A stretch of DNA of 64,000 nucleotides from the NCBI RefSeq assembly GCF_002288305.1, contig NZ_CP016779.1, positions 372,001 to 436,000 of the forward strand. Direction: 5' to 3'. The notes under the pieces were generated by a model, which ran no database searches, was not told the DNA's origin, and saw only the letters and a list, made by a program, of their open reading frames with translations. The translations under genes were made by a program, and so were the position numbers. Positions 41,757-52,436 of the stretch are shown one piece after another (position 1 is the stretch's first letter; the number at the start of each line of letters is the position of its first letter). This DNA is from Candidatus Nanopelagicus abundans. GTDB lineage: Bacteria > Actinomycetota > Actinomycetes > Nanopelagicales > Nanopelagicaceae.

Positions 41757-42854
41757 ATGAGTGGTTTTAACCCAGCAGTTACCGGGGCATGGCTAGAAAG
41801 TCATGACCCCGGTGATCGCCAATTTCTAAAGATTGGTGATTTGGCGCTGGAGTCAGGTGAGGTTTTAGCTGATATAACAATTGCTTATCAAAGTTGGGGT
41901 AAATTAAATTCTGCTGGTGATAATGCAATATTAGTAAATCATGCACTGACTGGCTGGGCAGATGTTGATGGTTGGTGGCCACAAATGGTTGGCCCAGGCT
42001 TACCATTTGATTCTGATAAGTATTTTATTGTTTGCCCAAATGTAATTGGTGGCTGCCAAGGTTCAACTGGGCCATCATCTATCGCTTCCGATGGAAAAAG
42101 ATGGGGATCTAGATTTCCTGCCCTAACAATTAGAGACATGGTTGAGGCTGAATTAGCTTTTACAAATAAAATTGGCGTTAAGAAATACCAATTAGCGGTT
42201 GGTCCATCCCTTGGCGGCATGCGAAGCCTGGAGTGGGCAATTACCTATCCAGAGTTAGTTAGCGCGATCTGCACAATTGGATCTTGCGCGGTGACAACTG
42301 GGGATCAAATAGGCACTGCTTCAATACAAATCAGAGCAATTAAATCTGATCCAAACTTTAATAATGGTGATTACTATGAACAAGAGATTGGCCCAATTGA
42401 GGGAATGGGAATTGCTCGCAGAATTGCACATTTAACCTATCGAACTGAGTCTGAGATGGATGTCAGGTTTGGGCGCGAGTTACAAGGAGATGAAACTGGT
42501 CGATACGCGGTTGAGTCTTATTTAGATCATCAAGCGCAAAAACTTGCTAAAAGATTTGATGCAAATACTTATATTGCATTAACGGAGGCAATGAACTCTC
42601 ATGATGTTGGCCGCGATCGTGGTGGCGTAGCTGCGGTACTTTCAAAAATAAAGATCCCACTTCATATAGTTGGAATTGATACTGACCGACTTTTCCCACC
42701 TCGCTTGCAACAGGAGATCGCTGAACTGACCCCGCAGGTGAGTACCCTTCACAGCATTTCATCTCCATTCGGCCATGATGGCTTCTTAATTGAGGTGGAA
42801 TCGGTGGGTGCAATCATCAAAAACGCGCTTAATCTGCAAAAAATCTCAAATTAG
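41757..42854 (+). CDS. metX: Homoserine O-acetyltransferase
   Basis: A 365-residue alpha/beta hydrolase-fold acyltransferase. VNHALTGWADVDGWW near residue 60 fits the oxyanion region, GPSLGGMRSLEW near 148 holds the nucleophile Ser, and the Asp (GIDTDRLFPP near 305) and His (FGHDGFL near 338) complete the triad. It acetylates homoserine with acetyl-CoA, the first step towards methionine, feeding the MetY gene before it. Both lie under the SAM riboswitch. Confidence 0.95.
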   Translation: MSGFNPAVTGAWLESHDPGDRQFLKIGDLALESGEVLADITIAYQSWGKLNSAGDNAILVNHALTGWADVDGWWPQMVGPGLPFDSDKYFIVCPNVIGGCQGSTGPSSIASDGKRWGSRFPALTIRDMVEAELAFTNKIGVKKYQLAVGPSLGGMRSLEWAITYPELVSAICTIGSCAVTTGDQIGTASIQIRAIKSDPNFNNGDYYEQEIGPIEGMGIARRIAHLTYRTESEMDVRFGRELQGDETGRYAVESYLDHQAQKLAKRFDANTYIALTEAMNSHDVGRDRGGVAAVLSKIKIPLHIVGIDTDRLFPPRLQQEIAELTPQVSTLHSISSPFGHDGFLIEVESVGAIIKNALNLQKISN

Positions 42855-42963
42855 CCAAAATGGATGTGCATAAAGGGCTGTGGACAATTTATAATATAGT
42901 CAAGGGTTGGGCGGTTTAAATAAAACCGCAAAAGTTTAAAGACCTTAAAACAAAGGATGAATT

Positions 42964-44535
42964 GTGGCTGTAACTCGTGCGCCCAAAAAAGGCGCTAAAG
43001 CAGGTAAGGGTAAGAAAAAACCTGTAACAAAAAAGAGTTCAGTTAAAAAACCCGTTGCTAAAAAAGTAAAACCTGCGAAGAAAGTTGTAAAGATTCCGCA
43101 GAAGGCAGTTTTAGATGCTAAAGACATCGCCCAGATTATTAAGATAAAAGAGTTAGTAATTCAACAAAAGAATGTACTAGCTGAACTACAAGGCCGCGGC
43201 ATCGATAATATTCATAGAATTGTTAAAAAAGCAGATCAAGATTTAGTTTTAATTGCCCGCGAATTAGAGTTAACTGTTCCTAAGCAAGTAGAGAAGCTTC
43301 GCAAGTTAGGTCTTTCACCATTTAGAATGCTTAAGAAGAGTGAGTTGGCGTTAATTACCCCAGTTGCGCCAAAGCCAACTGCTACCCAAAAAGATGGCAA
43401 AATCGCAAAGGTTAAAATTGATGGCGAAGAGGTTGAGTTAGAAGAGGTTGAAATTGAAGACCTTGAGTCATTAATTGAAGATAAAGAAGAGGCGGCTACT
43501 GAGGACGGCACTCCTGAAATAAGAGTTGTAAATGTTGCTGAGGAATCGCAAAATGAAGCAAACTCATTTGTACTTAAAGATTCTGAAGAGGATGACGCAC
43601 CAGCACAAACAGTATTAACTGCGGGCGCGACGGCTGATCCAGTTAAAGATTATCTGAAGTTAATTGGACGAGTTCCGCTATTAAATGCTGAGCTTGAGGT
43701 TTCCCTTGCTCAATCAGTTGAGGCTGGCTTATTTGCTGAAGAGCGGTTAGCAAAAGATAAGAAGATGGATAAGAAATTAAAGCGTGAGTATCAACAAATT
43801 GTGCTTCATGGCCGCCGGGATAAGAATCATCTACTAGAAGCAAACCTTCGTTTAGTAGTTTCTCTCGCAAAGCGTTATACCGGACGAGGAATGTTATTCC
43901 TGGATTTAATTCAAGAAGGAAACCTAGGTTTAATTAGAGCAGTTGAAAAGTTTGATTACACAAAAGGTTATAAGTTCTCAACCTATGCCACCTGGTGGAT
44001 TAGGCAGGCGATCACTAGAGCGATGGCAGATCAGGCTAGAACAATTCGTATTCCAGTACACATGGTTGAAGTTATTAATAAGTTGGCCAGAGTGCAGCGC
44101 CAGATGCTTCAGGATCTGGGAAGAGAACCCACACCTGAGGAGTTAGCTAAAGAATTAGATATGACACCTGAAAAAGTTGTTGAGGTGCAAAAGTATGGCC
44201 GTGAGCCAATCTCACTTCACACCCCACTTGGTGAAGAGGGTGATTCTGAGTTTGGTGATTTAATCGAAGATTCAGAGGCGATCGTGCCAGCTGATGCGGT
44301 TTCCTTCACATTATTACAAGAGCAACTTCATTCAGTTCTTGATACATTATCTGAGCGAGAAGCAGGAGTAGTAGCAATGCGATTTGGTTTAACTGATGGA
44401 CAACCAAAAACACTGGATGAAATTGGCAAGGTTTACGGGGTAACTCGTGAACGTATTCGCCAAATTGAGTCTAAGACCATGTCAAAGCTTCGCCATCCAT
44501 CTCGTTCTCAAGTACTACGCGATTACCTAGATTAA
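42964..44535 (+). CDS. sigA: RNA polymerase principal sigma factor (SigA/HrdB)
   Basis: A 523-residue sigma-70 family group 1 protein. The first 40 residues are very rich in Lys, Ala and Pro (AKKVKPAKK), followed by an acidic part (about 150-200). Conserved regions begin near 225: region 1.2 ([16 protein letters not shown]), 2.3-2.4 ([20 protein letters not shown] near 340), 3 and 4.2 ([20 protein letters not shown] near 490). It directs RNA polymerase to housekeeping promoters. GTG start with AAAGGA upstream. Its neighbour parE is the usual one in actinobacteria. Confidence 0.96.
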   Translation: MAVTRAPKKGAKAGKGKKKPVTKKSSVKKPVAKKVKPAKKVVKIPQKAVLDAKDIAQIIKIKELVIQQKNVLAELQGRGIDNIHRIVKKADQDLVLIARELELTVPKQVEKLRKLGLSPFRMLKKSELALITPVAPKPTATQKDGKIAKVKIDGEEVELEEVEIEDLESLIEDKEEAATEDGTPEIRVVNVAEESQNEANSFVLKDSEEDDAPAQTVLTAGATADPVKDYLKLIGRVPLLNAELEVSLAQSVEAGLFAEERLAKDKKMDKKLKREYQQIVLHGRRDKNHLLEANLRLVVSLAKRYTGRGMLFLDLIQEGNLGLIRAVEKFDYTKGYKFSTYATWWIRQAITRAMADQARTIRIPVHMVEVINKLARVQRQMLQDLGREPTPEELAKELDMTPEKVVEVQKYGREPISLHTPLGEEGDSEFGDLIEDSEAIVPADAVSFTLLQEQLHSVLDTLSEREAGVVAMRFGLTDGQPKTLDEIGKVYGVTRERIRQIESKTMSKLRHPSRSQVLRDYLD

Positions 44536-44549
44536 GGAAGAGTGAAAAA

Positions 44550-44741
44550 ATGAGTGATAAAGTAAAAATGCAGTTTAAGAAAGATGCGTCAATTAGAGTT
44601 ACTGGAACTGTAGATTTTGTTGATGCAGATGGAAATGTTGTTGAAACTAAGACAGATTTCTCACTATGCAGATGCGGTGCATCAAAGGAAAAGCCATTTT
44701 GCGATGGTAGTCACCGCGATGCTGGATTTGCTAGCGAGTAA
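44550..44741 (+). CDS. CDGSH iron-sulfur domain protein
   Basis: A 63-residue protein with the CDGSH signature CRCGASKEKPFCDGSH: Cys40, Cys42, Cys51 and His55 should bind a [2Fe-2S] cluster, as in mitoNEET. It is 14 bases behind sigA with GGAAGAG as ribosome site, so they are likely co-transcribed. Redox or cluster-transfer role, not defined in bacteria. Its stop codon abuts the stop of the next, convergent gene (TAATTA). Confidence 0.9.
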   Translation: MSDKVKMQFKKDASIRVTGTVDFVDADGNVVETKTDFSLCRCGASKEKPFCDGSHRDAGFASE

Positions 44742-44957
44742 TTATTTAGCTGCTTGATTAGCTAATTTCTGGGTTTCATCCTGGATTACAGCCGCTACTG
44801 GCTTTAATCCTTCGGCATAAGATTTAGCGTGGTGTGAACAAAATAGTAATTGACCACCGGAGATAAGGATTGCGCGCACATAAGCTTGCGCACCACAACG
44901 GTCACAACGGTCTAATGAATTTAATGGAGTTTGTTCCATCGTGATCTGGTTAGTCAT
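44742..44957 (-). CDS. DUF7455-like small zinc protein of actinobacteria
   Basis: A 71-residue protein with two Cys/His clusters: DRCDRCGAQAYVR near residue 17 and LLFCSHHAKSYA near 38. These make a rubredoxin-like or zinc-ribbon site. The pattern is common in small proteins found close to sigma factor and gyrase/topoisomerase genes in actinobacteria. Function unknown. GGAG precedes the ATG. The 182-base gap to parE upstream holds promoters but nothing I can name with confidence. Confidence 0.78.
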   Translation of the reverse strand: MTNQITMEQTPLNSLDRCDRCGAQAYVRAILISGGQLLFCSHHAKSYAEGLKPVAAVIQDETQKLANQAAK

Positions 44958-45139
44958 CGCCTGCTCCGTTTCTTCTTCCCTAGGGGAACATCAAACCATG
45001 AATACTTTATTCCCCGCTTGATATTTGGTTTCAATTAAGTAAATTTTTGCGCTTAAATGCTGTGAATATGTGTAAATAATCTCATTTTGATATCGATTAG
45101 CAATAAATATGGGTCAATCGCGGCGAGGGTTAACTATAT

Positions 45140-47260
45140 GTGGTATCACCGCCGATAACCTTTGCACCCGTGGCGACTAAGAGTGTGAAACCTGAAGATG
45201 GCACCTCTGCGGCAATTATTAGCAGCTACACCGCCAAAGATTTATCTGTCCTTGAAGGATTAGATGCTGTTAGAAAACGCCCCGGTATGTATATCGGTAC
45301 TACGGATTCACGTGGCCTTATGCATTGCCTTTGGGAAATAATTGATAACGCAGTTGATGAAGCTTTAGCAGGTCATTGCAAAACAATTGAAATTAATTTA
45401 GAAGCAGATGGTTCAGTTGAAGTCCACGATGATGGTCGTGGTATTCCAGTAGATAAAGAACCAAAGACTGGACTTACTGGTGTTGAAGTTGTTATGACAA
45501 AACTTCATGCCGGTGGAAAGTTTGGTGGTGGCTCCTACGCTGCCTCTGGCGGATTACATGGAGTTGGTGCATCAGTTGTTAACGCACTTGCCTCTCGCCT
45601 TGATGTTGAAGTTGATCGAGATAGCAAAATTTATTGGATGTCATTTAAACGCGGCCATGCTGGTATTTTTGAAGGAGATGGACCGAATGCTAGTTTTAGT
45701 GAAAAATCAGGACTTAGAGTTATTGGAAAAGTATCGGCCAAAGTAACTGGCACAAGAATTAAGTGGTGGTTTGATAAGCAGATCTTCTTAAAAGAGGCAG
45801 AGTTAGAAATTCAAGATATTTATGCAAGAGCTAGGCAAACCTCTTACTTAGTACCTGGAATTACCTTGGTGGTTAATGATCGGCGAACTAAAACAAAAAC
45901 TACTGAAACTTTTTTCCATAAAGGTGGTATCTCAGAGTTTTGTACATTCCTGCGACCTGATGACCCGGTCGGTGAGGTAATTAGAATTTCTGGGCAAGGA
46001 GCTTATAGTGAAAATGTTCCAGTATTAGATGAGAAGGGTCATATGACCCCAACAGAAGTTGAGCGCGAGATGGGCGTTGATATTGCAATGCAGTGGGGTA
46101 ATGGTTATGAAGCAACTATTCCCTCTTTTGTAAATATTATTTCTACCCCAAAAGGTGGCACACATGTTGCAGGTTTTGAAAAATCAATTACTAAAGCAGT
46201 AAATGATGCACTGCGGGCTACAAAAACTTTAAAAAATAATGAAGCTGATGTAATTAAAGATGATGTTCAAGAGGGCTTAACCGCTGTCGTAACTGTGCGT
46301 ATGTCTGAGCCGCAATTTGAGGGACAGACTAAAGAAGTATTAGGAACAGCTGCTGCTGCCAAAATTGTTGGACAGGTAGTAGCTGATGAAATGAAAGCGT
46401 TTTTTAATACGACTAAGAGAATTGATAAAGCAACTGGGCGTTTGATATTAGAGAAGATTGCAAATGCCTCAAGAACTAGAATTTCAGCAAGGGCGCATAA
46501 GGATCTACAACGGCGAAAGAATGCGCTAGAGAGTTCATCTCTGCCAACAAAATTATCTGATTGCAGATCTGATGAGGCAGCTAGGACTGAATTATTTATC
46601 GTTGAGGGAGATTCCGCTCTTGGCACAACTAAGGCCGCTAGAAACTCTGAGTTTCAAGCAATCTTGCCAATTAGAGGAAAGATTTTAAATGTACAAAAAG
46701 CATCACTATCGCAGATGCTTGAAAACAATGAGTGTGCATCAATTATTCAAGTCATTGGTGCTGGTAGTGGAAAGTCCTTTGATATTAATGACGCTAGATA
46801 TGGCCGAGTTATTTTGATGTCAGATGCTGATGTTGATGGTGCCCATATTCGTTGCTTACTCCTTACTTTATTTAACTCATATATGAGACCACTTGTTGAA
46901 GCGGGCAGAGTATTTGCAGCTATTCCACCACTTCACCGAATTGATGTTATTGGTGGCAAGAAAGGGGAGGTTCACTACACCTACTCAGATGATGAGATGA
47001 AGAAAGTTATCGCAGGATTAAAGAAAGATGGCAAGAGATGGAAGGAACCAATTCAGCGTTATAAAGGATTAGGTGAGATGGATGCGGATCAATTACGTGA
47101 GACCACAATGGATCCAGAACATCGAACTCTTCGAAGAATTACTATGAAGGATGTTACAAAGGCTGAGGCAATGTTTGAATTATTAATGGGTAATGAAGTG
47201 GCGCCCCGTAAGGACTTTATTTCATCAGCTGATATTGATCGAGAGCGGATTGACGCTTAA
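45140..47260 (+). CDS. parE: DNA topoisomerase (ATP-hydrolysing) subunit B, ParE type
   Basis: A 706-residue type IIA topoisomerase B subunit. The GHKL ATPase has IIDNAVDEALAGHC near residue 68, HDDGRGIPV near 95 and GLHGVGASVVNALA near 140; the Toprim part has FIVEGDSALGTTK near 490 and MSDADVDGAHIR near 570, then QRYKGLGEMDADQL near 635. Subunit assignment to topoisomerase IV rests on its place beside sigA and near parC, as in Streptomyces. It decatenates and relaxes DNA with ParC. GTG start. Its stop shares TTAA with the ABC-F gene. Confidence 0.9.
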   Translation: MVSPPITFAPVATKSVKPEDGTSAAIISSYTAKDLSVLEGLDAVRKRPGMYIGTTDSRGLMHCLWEIIDNAVDEALAGHCKTIEINLEADGSVEVHDDGRGIPVDKEPKTGLTGVEVVMTKLHAGGKFGGGSYAASGGLHGVGASVVNALASRLDVEVDRDSKIYWMSFKRGHAGIFEGDGPNASFSEKSGLRVIGKVSAKVTGTRIKWWFDKQIFLKEAELEIQDIYARARQTSYLVPGITLVVNDRRTKTKTTETFFHKGGISEFCTFLRPDDPVGEVIRISGQGAYSENVPVLDEKGHMTPTEVEREMGVDIAMQWGNGYEATIPSFVNIISTPKGGTHVAGFEKSITKAVNDALRATKTLKNNEADVIKDDVQEGLTAVVTVRMSEPQFEGQTKEVLGTAAAAKIVGQVVADEMKAFFNTTKRIDKATGRLILEKIANASRTRISARAHKDLQRRKNALESSSLPTKLSDCRSDEAARTELFIVEGDSALGTTKAARNSEFQAILPIRGKILNVQKASLSQMLENNECASIIQVIGAGSGKSFDINDARYGRVILMSDADVDGAHIRCLLLTLFNSYMRPLVEAGRVFAAIPPLHRIDVIGGKKGEVHYTYSDDEMKKVIAGLKKDGKRWKEPIQRYKGLGEMDADQLRETTMDPEHRTLRRITMKDVTKAEAMFELLMGNEVAPRKDFISSADIDRERIDA

Positions 47261-48855
47261 TCAATACTGATTAGATCAAAATAATCTTCTTTCCATAAAT
47301 CTTCATCACCATCTGGCAACAAAATCACTCGCTCTGGTTTTAATGCAGCTACTGCGCCTTCATCATGAGATACCAAAATTACTGCGCCTTGATATTCACT
47401 TAACGCCGCCAAAATCTCATCACGAGATGCTGGATCTAAGTTATTTGTTGGCTCATCCAATAGAAGCACATTTGCAGCGCTTACTACCAGAGTGGCAAGT
47501 GCTAACCTGGTTCGCTCCCCACCGCTTAAAACCTTAACTAGTTTATGTACATCATCACCGACAAACAAAAAAGATCCAAGCACATTACGAGCTTCAGGTT
47601 CTCTAATATCTGCAGTAGCTGACATCATGTTTTCCAGGACTGATCTTTCAAAATCAAGTGATTCATGCTCCTGGGCGTAGTAACCGATTTTTAAACCATG
47701 ACCACCAACTACTTCACCAGTATCTGATTCAAGCTCGCCAGCTAAAATTCGAAGTAGCGTTGTTTTACCGGCGCCATTTAATCCTAAAATTACTACTCTG
47801 GAACCTTTATCAATAATTACGCCAACATCAGTAAAGATTTCAAGTGAGCCATAAGATTTTGATAAGTCATGAGCAGAGATTGGCGTCTTCCCACATGGTG
47901 ATGGAGTTGGAAAGCGAAGCTTTGCCACCTTATCTTTAACTCGCACATCATCTAAGCTACTGCGCAGTTTTTCAGCGCGACGAAGCATTCCTTGCGCTGC
48001 AGTTGCTTTAGATGCTTTAGCTCGCATCTTCTCACCCTGTTTCTGCAAGATTTCAGCTTTCTTCTCAGCATTTGCGCGCTCTCGCTTACGGCGATGCTCA
48101 TCCTGCTCACGTTGTAGTAAGTATTGCTTCCAGCCCATGTTATAGACATCAATTACATTTCTATTTCCATCGATATAAAAAACCTTATTAACTACTGTTT
48201 CAATCAGGTTTACATCGTGGGAGATAATTACTAAACCACCTGCATATTTAAATAAGTACTCCCGCAGCCAAATAATAGAATCAGCATCTAAATGGTTAGT
48301 TGGTTCATCTAGAAGCAAAGTTTCTGCCCCAGAAAATAAAATCCTGGCAAGCTCAATTCTTCTGCGTTGTCCACCAGATAGGGCGTTTAGTTCTTGATCA
48401 AAAAGATTATTTGGAACACCTAAGGATGAGGCAATTGCTTCTGCTTCAGCAGATGCTGCATAGCCACCCGCTGCTGAAAAATCATGTTCAACTCTGGTGT
48501 AGCGCTCCATTGCTTTTTCAAGTTCCGCACCTTGCGAGGTTGCCATTTCTTCTTCAACTGCGCGCATACGTTTAGCAATCTGATCTAATTCACGAACTGA
48601 AAGAATTCGATCGATCACAGTTCCTTGATCTTCACCAGTTCTTGGATCCTGCGGCAAGTAACCAATTTTTCCACTTCGGTTTACAACACCACCAGCAGGC
48701 ATAACTTCACCCGCTAAAACCTTTGCCAGAGTTGATTTACCAGCGCCATTTCTACCAACAAATCCAATTCGATCACCACGGTTAATTCTTACCGTTACAT
48801 CTTTGACCAGAAGTCTTGCGGCAGCGCGAAGTTCTAGGGCGTTAGTTGATATCAA
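47257..48855 (-). CDS. ABC-F family ATPase
   Basis: A 532-residue soluble protein with two ABC domains: Walker A GRNGAGKSTLAKVLAG near residue 34 and GLNGAGKTTLLRILAG near 345; signatures LSGGQRRRIELAR near 160 and LSGGERTRLALAT near 435; Walker B ETLLLDEPTNHLD and NVLLLDEPTNNLD. No membrane segment. The linker with many Arg/Lys (EQDEHRRKRERANAEKK) is the P-site tRNA interaction motif region of ABC-F translation factors. It acts at the ribosome, possibly against stalling or an antibiotic. TTG start, six bases after the parC stop, so in an operon with it. Confidence 0.93.
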   Translation of the reverse strand: MISTNALELRAAARLLVKDVTVRINRGDRIGFVGRNGAGKSTLAKVLAGEVMPAGGVVNRSGKIGYLPQDPRTGEDQGTVIDRILSVRELDQIAKRMRAVEEEMATSQGAELEKAMERYTRVEHDFSAAGGYAASAEAEAIASSLGVPNNLFDQELNALSGGQRRRIELARILFSGAETLLLDEPTNHLDADSIIWLREYLFKYAGGLVIISHDVNLIETVVNKVFYIDGNRNVIDVYNMGWKQYLLQREQDEHRRKRERANAEKKAEILQKQGEKMRAKASKATAAQGMLRRAEKLRSSLDDVRVKDKVAKLRFPTPSPCGKTPISAHDLSKSYGSLEIFTDVGVIIDKGSRVVILGLNGAGKTTLLRILAGELESDTGEVVGGHGLKIGYYAQEHESLDFERSVLENMMSATADIREPEARNVLGSFLFVGDDVHKLVKVLSGGERTRLALATLVVSAANVLLLDEPTNNLDPASRDEILAALSEYQGAVILVSHDEGAVAALKPERVILLPDGDEDLWKEDYFDLISID

Positions 48856-48861
48856 AGTTGC

Positions 48862-50361
48862 TTAGGCAACAAGGCGGGTGCGGCGAGGAGAGGCATACTT
48901 TTTCTCAATTTCAGATAGCTCCTCAGACACTTTAGCTTTGATGCTCTCCTCAGTTTTTAGGATTGCAGTTAAGGAGGAGATTGTAGCCTTTAATTCTTTG
49001 GCTTCAGATTCAAGTTCAATTTTGCTCATCTTGGTCAATCTACGCAGTGGCATATCTAAAATATAGGTAACTTGTTCATCACTTAACTTAAATGTTTTGA
49101 TCAGGCCTGCCTTAGCAATGGTGGCATCCTCACTTGCTCTAATTATTTTAATTACCTTATCAATATCAACAATTGCCTTCAGTAAGCCATCAACCAGATT
49201 TAATCTAGATTGTGCTTTAGCCTTTCTAAAAGCTGAGCGGCGCTTTACTACCTCAATGCGATGATCAATAAATACCTGCAAAAGATCCTTAAGACCAAGG
49301 GTCAGCGGTTTACCATCAACTAAGGCAACTGCATTTATTGAGAATGCATCCTCCATTGGAGTTAAGCGATAGAGATTTTCTAATACTTCAGCTGGCTCAT
49401 AACCATTTTTAATTTCAACGACAACTTTTGTGCCAGATTGGCCATCGGATAAATCAACGATATCTGAGATTCCCTGCACTTTCTTAGCCTTAACGAGATC
49501 AGCAATTTTTTCAACAATTTTCTCAGGACCTATATTATATGGAAGTTCAGTAATAATGATTCCCTGCTTACGAGATGAAATCTTCTCAAACACAGTTGTT
49601 GCTCGCACCTTAAATGAGCCGCGGCCATTGGCATAAGCATCAGATATTCCCTCAGTTGCAACTAGGTAACCACCAGTTGGAAAATCAGGACCTGGAACTA
49701 ACTTCATCAATTGTTTTAATGTTGCTTTGGGATTTTCCATTAACAATTTAGCCGCAGCAATAACTTCACCTAGATTATGGGGCGCCATATTTGTGGCCAT
49801 ACCAACTGCAATACCAGTTGCACCATTTACCAAAAGGTTAGGAAAGGCGGCAGGTAGTACTTGTGGCTCAAGTATCTGACCGTCATAGTTTGAACCAAAA
49901 TTAACCGTATCTTCATCTGATTCATCAACCATCATCATTGCCGATAGTGCAAGGCGTGATTCGGTGTAACGCATAGCAGCTGGGCCTGAATCTAATGAAC
50001 CAAAATTTCCATGACCATCAATTAATGGCAACCGCATTGAAAAGGATTGCGCCATTCGAACCATTGCATCATAAATTGCGCCATCACCATGGGGGTGAAG
50101 CTTTCCCATTACATCTCCAACAACTCTTGCACATTTCACATGACCCTTATCAGGACGAAGTCCCATCTCATTCATCTGATGCAAAATACGGCGTTGTACT
50201 GGCTTTAAACCATCACGAGCATCTGGAAGAGCTCGAGAATAAATTACTGAGTATGCATACTCTAAAAATGATTCTGACATCTCAGAGGCAACATCGATAT
50301 CAATTATTCGGCCAGGATTTTCCCCTGCTTTAGGTGCAACTACTTTAGGTGTTTTGGCCAT
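48862..50361 (-). CDS. parC: DNA topoisomerase subunit A, ParC type, lacking the C-terminal domain
   Basis: A 499-residue protein. The breakage-reunion domain is complete: [20 protein letters not shown] near residue 42, [19 protein letters not shown] near 88 and the active Tyr in [10 protein letters not shown] near 130. The tower and coiled coil follow ([12 protein letters not shown] to [16 protein letters not shown]). There it ends, where ParC/GyrA proteins normally go on for 300 or more residues of beta-pinwheel. The next gene begins six bases later, so no remnant is left. The start MAKTPKV at 50361 is preferred over the in-frame start at 50388. It would form topoisomerase IV with ParE. Confidence 0.9.
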   Translation of the reverse strand: MAKTPKVVAPKAGENPGRIIDIDVASEMSESFLEYAYSVIYSRALPDARDGLKPVQRRILHQMNEMGLRPDKGHVKCARVVGDVMGKLHPHGDGAIYDAMVRMAQSFSMRLPLIDGHGNFGSLDSGPAAMRYTESRLALSAMMMVDESDEDTVNFGSNYDGQILEPQVLPAAFPNLLVNGATGIAVGMATNMAPHNLGEVIAAAKLLMENPKATLKQLMKLVPGPDFPTGGYLVATEGISDAYANGRGSFKVRATTVFEKISSRKQGIIITELPYNIGPEKIVEKIADLVKAKKVQGISDIVDLSDGQSGTKVVVEIKNGYEPAEVLENLYRLTPMEDAFSINAVALVDGKPLTLGLKDLLQVFIDHRIEVVKRRSAFRKAKAQSRLNLVDGLLKAIVDIDKVIKIIRASEDATIAKAGLIKTFKLSDEQVTYILDMPLRRLTKMSKIELESEAKELKATISSLTAILKTEESIKAKVSEELSEIEKKYASPRRTRLVA

Positions 50362-50435
50362 GCGCCTATCTTGCCAATATTTCCTCACTTTCTTGTCAGC
50401 GACAAGCCCATTACTTACTAATTTCTTAAGATAGG

Positions 50436-50441
50436 TATCCT
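50436..50441 (+). promoter_or_regulatory. -10 box of a leaderless promoter
   Basis: TATCCT six bases before the ATG at 50448; no ribosome site. Confidence 0.6.
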
Positions 50442-50447
50442 TGCGCT

Positions 50448-51554
50448 ATGAATAGTGGGAAAATTAATCAACAATTTGGTTTATCCCACCTTACTAACTC
50501 GATATTTTCCGCATTAAATGTTGCCGATACAACTGATTATTTAGCACTTAAGCAAGCAAATATGCGAGAGTGCTTGATACTAATTGATGGCATGGGTCAA
50601 GATGCAGTAAATAAATATGGTGATCAATTCCCAATCTTTGAAGAGTTAAAGAATGTGAGAACAATTTATACAAATTTTCCATCAACTACCGCAACAAGTC
50701 TTTCAACTTTAGGAACTGGGGTACTTCCTGGTGTTCACGGCATGCTTGGTTACACAGTCAGAGTTCCTAGAAGTGATAATCGATTATTAAACGCCCTTAA
50801 ATGGGATGAGCGAGTAGATCCAGTAATGTGGCAAAAAGTTCCTACTTTATTTGAACGCGCGGTTTTAGCAGGTGTATCTGTTACACATGTGGCAGCTAAA
50901 AGGTATGAAGGAAGTGGTTTTACACAAGCAGCACTACGTGGTGCTAAATATGTTGGAGCAAATGGTATTGATGAAATGGTTACAGCAGTTAGCAATGCAT
51001 TAGTGCCACAACCATCATTTGTTTATACATATTTAAATACCTTAGATTCAGCCGGACACAGTGATGGAGTTGGCTCTGATAAATGGCTAACTGCACTTGC
51101 TCAAATAAGTGAATTTATAACAAAAGTTAAAGAATCTGTGCCTACTGGAACTCGCATTTGGATTACATCAGATCATGGAATGGTAAATAGCACCAAGCAG
51201 ATTATTTTAGGTCAGGATAATGATTTATTAGAGAATGTCTTATTAATTGGTGGTGAGCCAAGAGCAAGGCATATTTATATTAATGAAGGTGCTCAGGAAG
51301 AAACCGTTGCCAAGTGGCGAGAATTTTTAGGTGATAGTACGAAAGTTTTTAGTAAATCAGAGGCAATTGCTGATGGATTATTTGGCCCAGTTGTAAGTGA
51401 AGATGCATCTGATCGAATGGGAGATTTAATTGCCATTGCAAATGATGATTTAATTATTATTGATCCAGCTAGAGTAAAAGAGGAGAGTTCAATGGTGGGC
51501 CACCATGGTGGTATTACTGATATCGAAGTGGAAATCCCGCTCTTACTTACTTAG
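50448..51554 (+). CDS. Alkaline phosphatase-superfamily phosphodiesterase (PF01663 type)
   Basis: A 368-residue protein of the type I phosphodiesterase/nucleotide pyrophosphatase family. Metal-binding and nucleophile motifs: LILIDGMGQDAV near residue 43, TNFPSTTATSLSTLGTG near 84 (Thr nucleophile), TYLNTLDSAGHSDGVGS near 193, WITSDHGMV near 238 and HHGG near 354. No signal peptide is evident, so it acts in the cytoplasm or at the inner membrane face. It would split a phosphodiester or pyrophosphate bond; the substrate is unknown. Stop shared (TTAG) with sepH. Confidence 0.9.
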   Translation: MNSGKINQQFGLSHLTNSIFSALNVADTTDYLALKQANMRECLILIDGMGQDAVNKYGDQFPIFEELKNVRTIYTNFPSTTATSLSTLGTGVLPGVHGMLGYTVRVPRSDNRLLNALKWDERVDPVMWQKVPTLFERAVLAGVSVTHVAAKRYEGSGFTQAALRGAKYVGANGIDEMVTAVSNALVPQPSFVYTYLNTLDSAGHSDGVGSDKWLTALAQISEFITKVKESVPTGTRIWITSDHGMVNSTKQIILGQDNDLLENVLLIGGEPRARHIYINEGAQEETVAKWREFLGDSTKVFSKSEAIADGLFGPVVSEDASDRMGDLIAIANDDLIIIDPARVKEESSMVGHHGGITDIEVEIPLLLT

Positions 51555-52355
51555 TCTTCATCTTTTTTACCAAACATAATGTCATCCCATGATGGAATTT
51601 TAATTCTTCTAGTCACACCATCACGCTTTGCTTCATCATCAACCTCATTAACTTCATCAACTGAAGCTAATTTAGTTGGTGCATATGGTGTTACATCCTC
51701 TTTAATTGAAACTAATCTTGGGGCATCAGTTTGTGGAATATTTCCATACGTTTGAACTGGTGGCTTAACCTTTGCCTCGCCACCAATCCATCTAGCGCCA
51801 TCATCATGTGCTGATAGTGCACGTCGACCTAAATTAAATAACCAAACTGCTTCACCTTTGGTATCACTTGGTGAATCATCGCGAAGTGGATAATAAAGTG
51901 TTAAGTTCCAATTTCCATCAGGTTGGCGAAATGTGTTCCACTCAACTGAATTCATATCAACACCTCTAGGAGTTAGTTGATTAGCAACAGCTGTTTCAAG
52001 GTATGGTGCATGAGGTTCACGGCGTATTTGAGTGGCGAGAGCTTGAGAAATAATAAAAGCTCGTTCCTGCAAGATTGGACCTGCGTAATTTTCAATCTTC
52101 TCAATCGACCAATCAGTGGTGCGAGAGATGGCATCGATACTCTCACCAGATCTTAATCTTGCCTGCACCTCTTTAACTGATGTGGTAATTACTTCTTCAA
52201 TATTTGAAACTGCAGAAAGTCTTGGTTGGCTTATATTTGCTCGCAAAGTATCGCTAATTCTTAAGTTAAATTGATTTCCATCTAAATCTACTAATTCCAA
52301 CTCACTGCCATCGGCGGAACGCCCGATTAAGCGTAGATCAGTTGGTTCACTCATG
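51551..52355 (-). CDS. sepH: SepH, FtsZ-binding cell division protein (DUF3071)
   Basis: A 267-residue protein. The N-terminal DUF3071 domain (about residues 5-165) shows DLRLIGRSADGSELELVD and, near 78, a helix-turn-helix like IDAISRTTDWSIEKIENYAG. A disordered linker follows and ends with RRIKIPSWDDIMFGKKDED, the conserved C-terminal motif of SepH. In Streptomyces and Mycobacterium SepH binds FtsZ and stimulates its assembly. Start MSEPTDL at 52355 is taken instead of the in-frame start at 52372, because the family begins there and CAATCT lies six bases upstream. Actinobacteria-specific. Confidence 0.93.
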
Positions 52356-52436
52356 AGAGTAGATTGCCACAAGTAATCAGCGGGTTAAATCTGCCACACA
52401 CGAAACTGGCTTTACTTTTCATGCTTAGATAACCCG

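Noticed and set aside
48856-48870. Frameshift or sequencing error as the reason for the short ParC
   Set aside because: The ABC-F gene begins six bases after the stop and is intact, so no leftover of the C-terminal domain exists in any frame.
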